From positions 1-64,000 of the forward strand of contig NZ_PGTB01000007.1 of assembly GCF_002786325.1 (NCBI RefSeq): a stretch of 64,000 nt of DNA, in the 5' to 3' direction. Under the pieces are notes generated by a model. The model had not been told where the DNA came from. It did not search any database and worked only from the letters and a program-made list of their open reading frames with translations. Of the stretch, positions 63,660 to 64,000 are shown piece by piece (position 1 is the stretch's first letter; every line of letters begins with the position of its first letter). This stretch comes from Pseudooceanicola lipolyticus (GTDB lineage: Bacteria; Pseudomonadota; Alphaproteobacteria; Rhodobacterales; Rhodobacteraceae). A program made the position numbers and the translations under genes.

Positions 63660-64000
63660 TATTAATCCCAGGCCGGTTTCCAGTCTGGCCGCCAAGATGA
63701 CAGCGCCATTCCGCGAAACATGTCGGGCCGGGATGCCGCACGGCCCGCGATCGGTCAATGCGCAAGCGCTTGATACCTGAACGATTCGGTGATTCCGCCT
63801 GGACGCCTGGACGCTGCCGGATTCGGCCCTTGCAGACGCTGAGGGGCCGCGTTGCGACGGCATGCAGCATGGCTGTTGGCCTCAACGCGGTGGAGCAGAA
63901 ACCAATACAAGGCAAGTAAGCTGGCGATGGTCCAAGGTGAAACTTGCGGTTCGGCGTCCAATCGGTAAGGTCGACCTGTGTTTGGATGAAAATGCAACGA
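63660..64000. other. Right-edge region, no supported gene
   Basis: 341 bp upstream of the second DMT transporter. Frames such as 63755-63997 (minus) have no recognisable protein. It holds the transporter promoter and possibly the 5' region of a gene beyond the window. Confidence 0.35.

Noticed and set aside
1-64000. CRISPR arrays or prophage
   Set aside because: No regularly spaced short direct repeats and no phage structural or integrase genes were seen. The repeats in the giant gene are in-frame protein repeats.

Overview
The window is high-GC DNA from an alphaproteobacterium, most likely a marine Rhodobacteraceae (roseobacter-type) chromosome. This rests on codon usage, family content (DUF4864, the split 2-oxoacid dehydrogenase operon, PrkA/YeaH/SpoVR, gamma-butyrobetaine hydroxylase, large Ca-binding secreted proteins) and gene style. 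No rRNA, CRISPR array or intact prophage was seen. There is one tRNA (Gly, anticodon UCC).

Layout. 1-12.6 kb is housekeeping: a PBP4-type D,D-peptidase cut by the left edge, a DMT transporter, nadD, a hypothetical gene, ettA, a DUF4864 protein, a beta-helix protein, an orphan ParA-like ATPase, an ABM-fold protein, a universal stress protein, an MsbA-like ABC exporter and tRNA-Gly. 13.1-22.4 kb is one giant gene (about 3,100 residues) for a modular secreted protein. It has three blocks of exactly seven 57-residue repeats (probably three seven-bladed beta-propellers), cadherin-like/VCBS domains, RTX stretches and three C-terminal beta-sandwich modules. 22.5-29 kb is gene-poor and partly low-GC, with a DEAD-box helicase, small hypotheticals and a truncated AraC-type regulator.

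29.2-43.4 kb is a Wzx/Wzy-type exopolysaccharide (EPS) locus: Wzy-like polymerase, Wzz-like co-polymerase, LuxR-type response regulator, a WecG/TagA-PHPT fusion that probably starts the repeat unit, a periplasmic SUOX/PruR-like pterin-binding protein, a hybrid histidine kinase, Wza-like export lipoprotein, Wzx flippase and three glycosyltransferases. A 16-bp inverted repeat, CTATCC-N4-GGATAG, occurs at four places, each in the promoter region of a transcription unit of this locus. It is a strong candidate operator, perhaps for the LuxR-type regulator. I infer a pterin-responsive signalling route: periplasmic PruR-like protein, hybrid kinase, LuxR regulator, EPS genes.

43.5-46.5 kb holds a decayed IS5-family element, a CARDB/RTX secreted protein with a nearly perfect 399-bp internal duplication, and a fragment of a second, related IS copy. 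46.5-53.6 kb holds a quinone oxidoreductase and an acetoin-type 2-oxoacid dehydrogenase operon (E1 alpha, E1 beta, a free-standing lipoyl protein, an E2 core without lipoyl domain, a lipoate ligase). A convergent AcoR-like regulator follows, whose AAA+ domain lacks the GAFTGA loop. 54.1-61.2 kb holds the stress operon prkA-yeaH-spoVR and an nfeD-slipin pair. 61.3-63.7 kb holds a gamma-butyrobetaine hydroxylase and a second DMT transporter.
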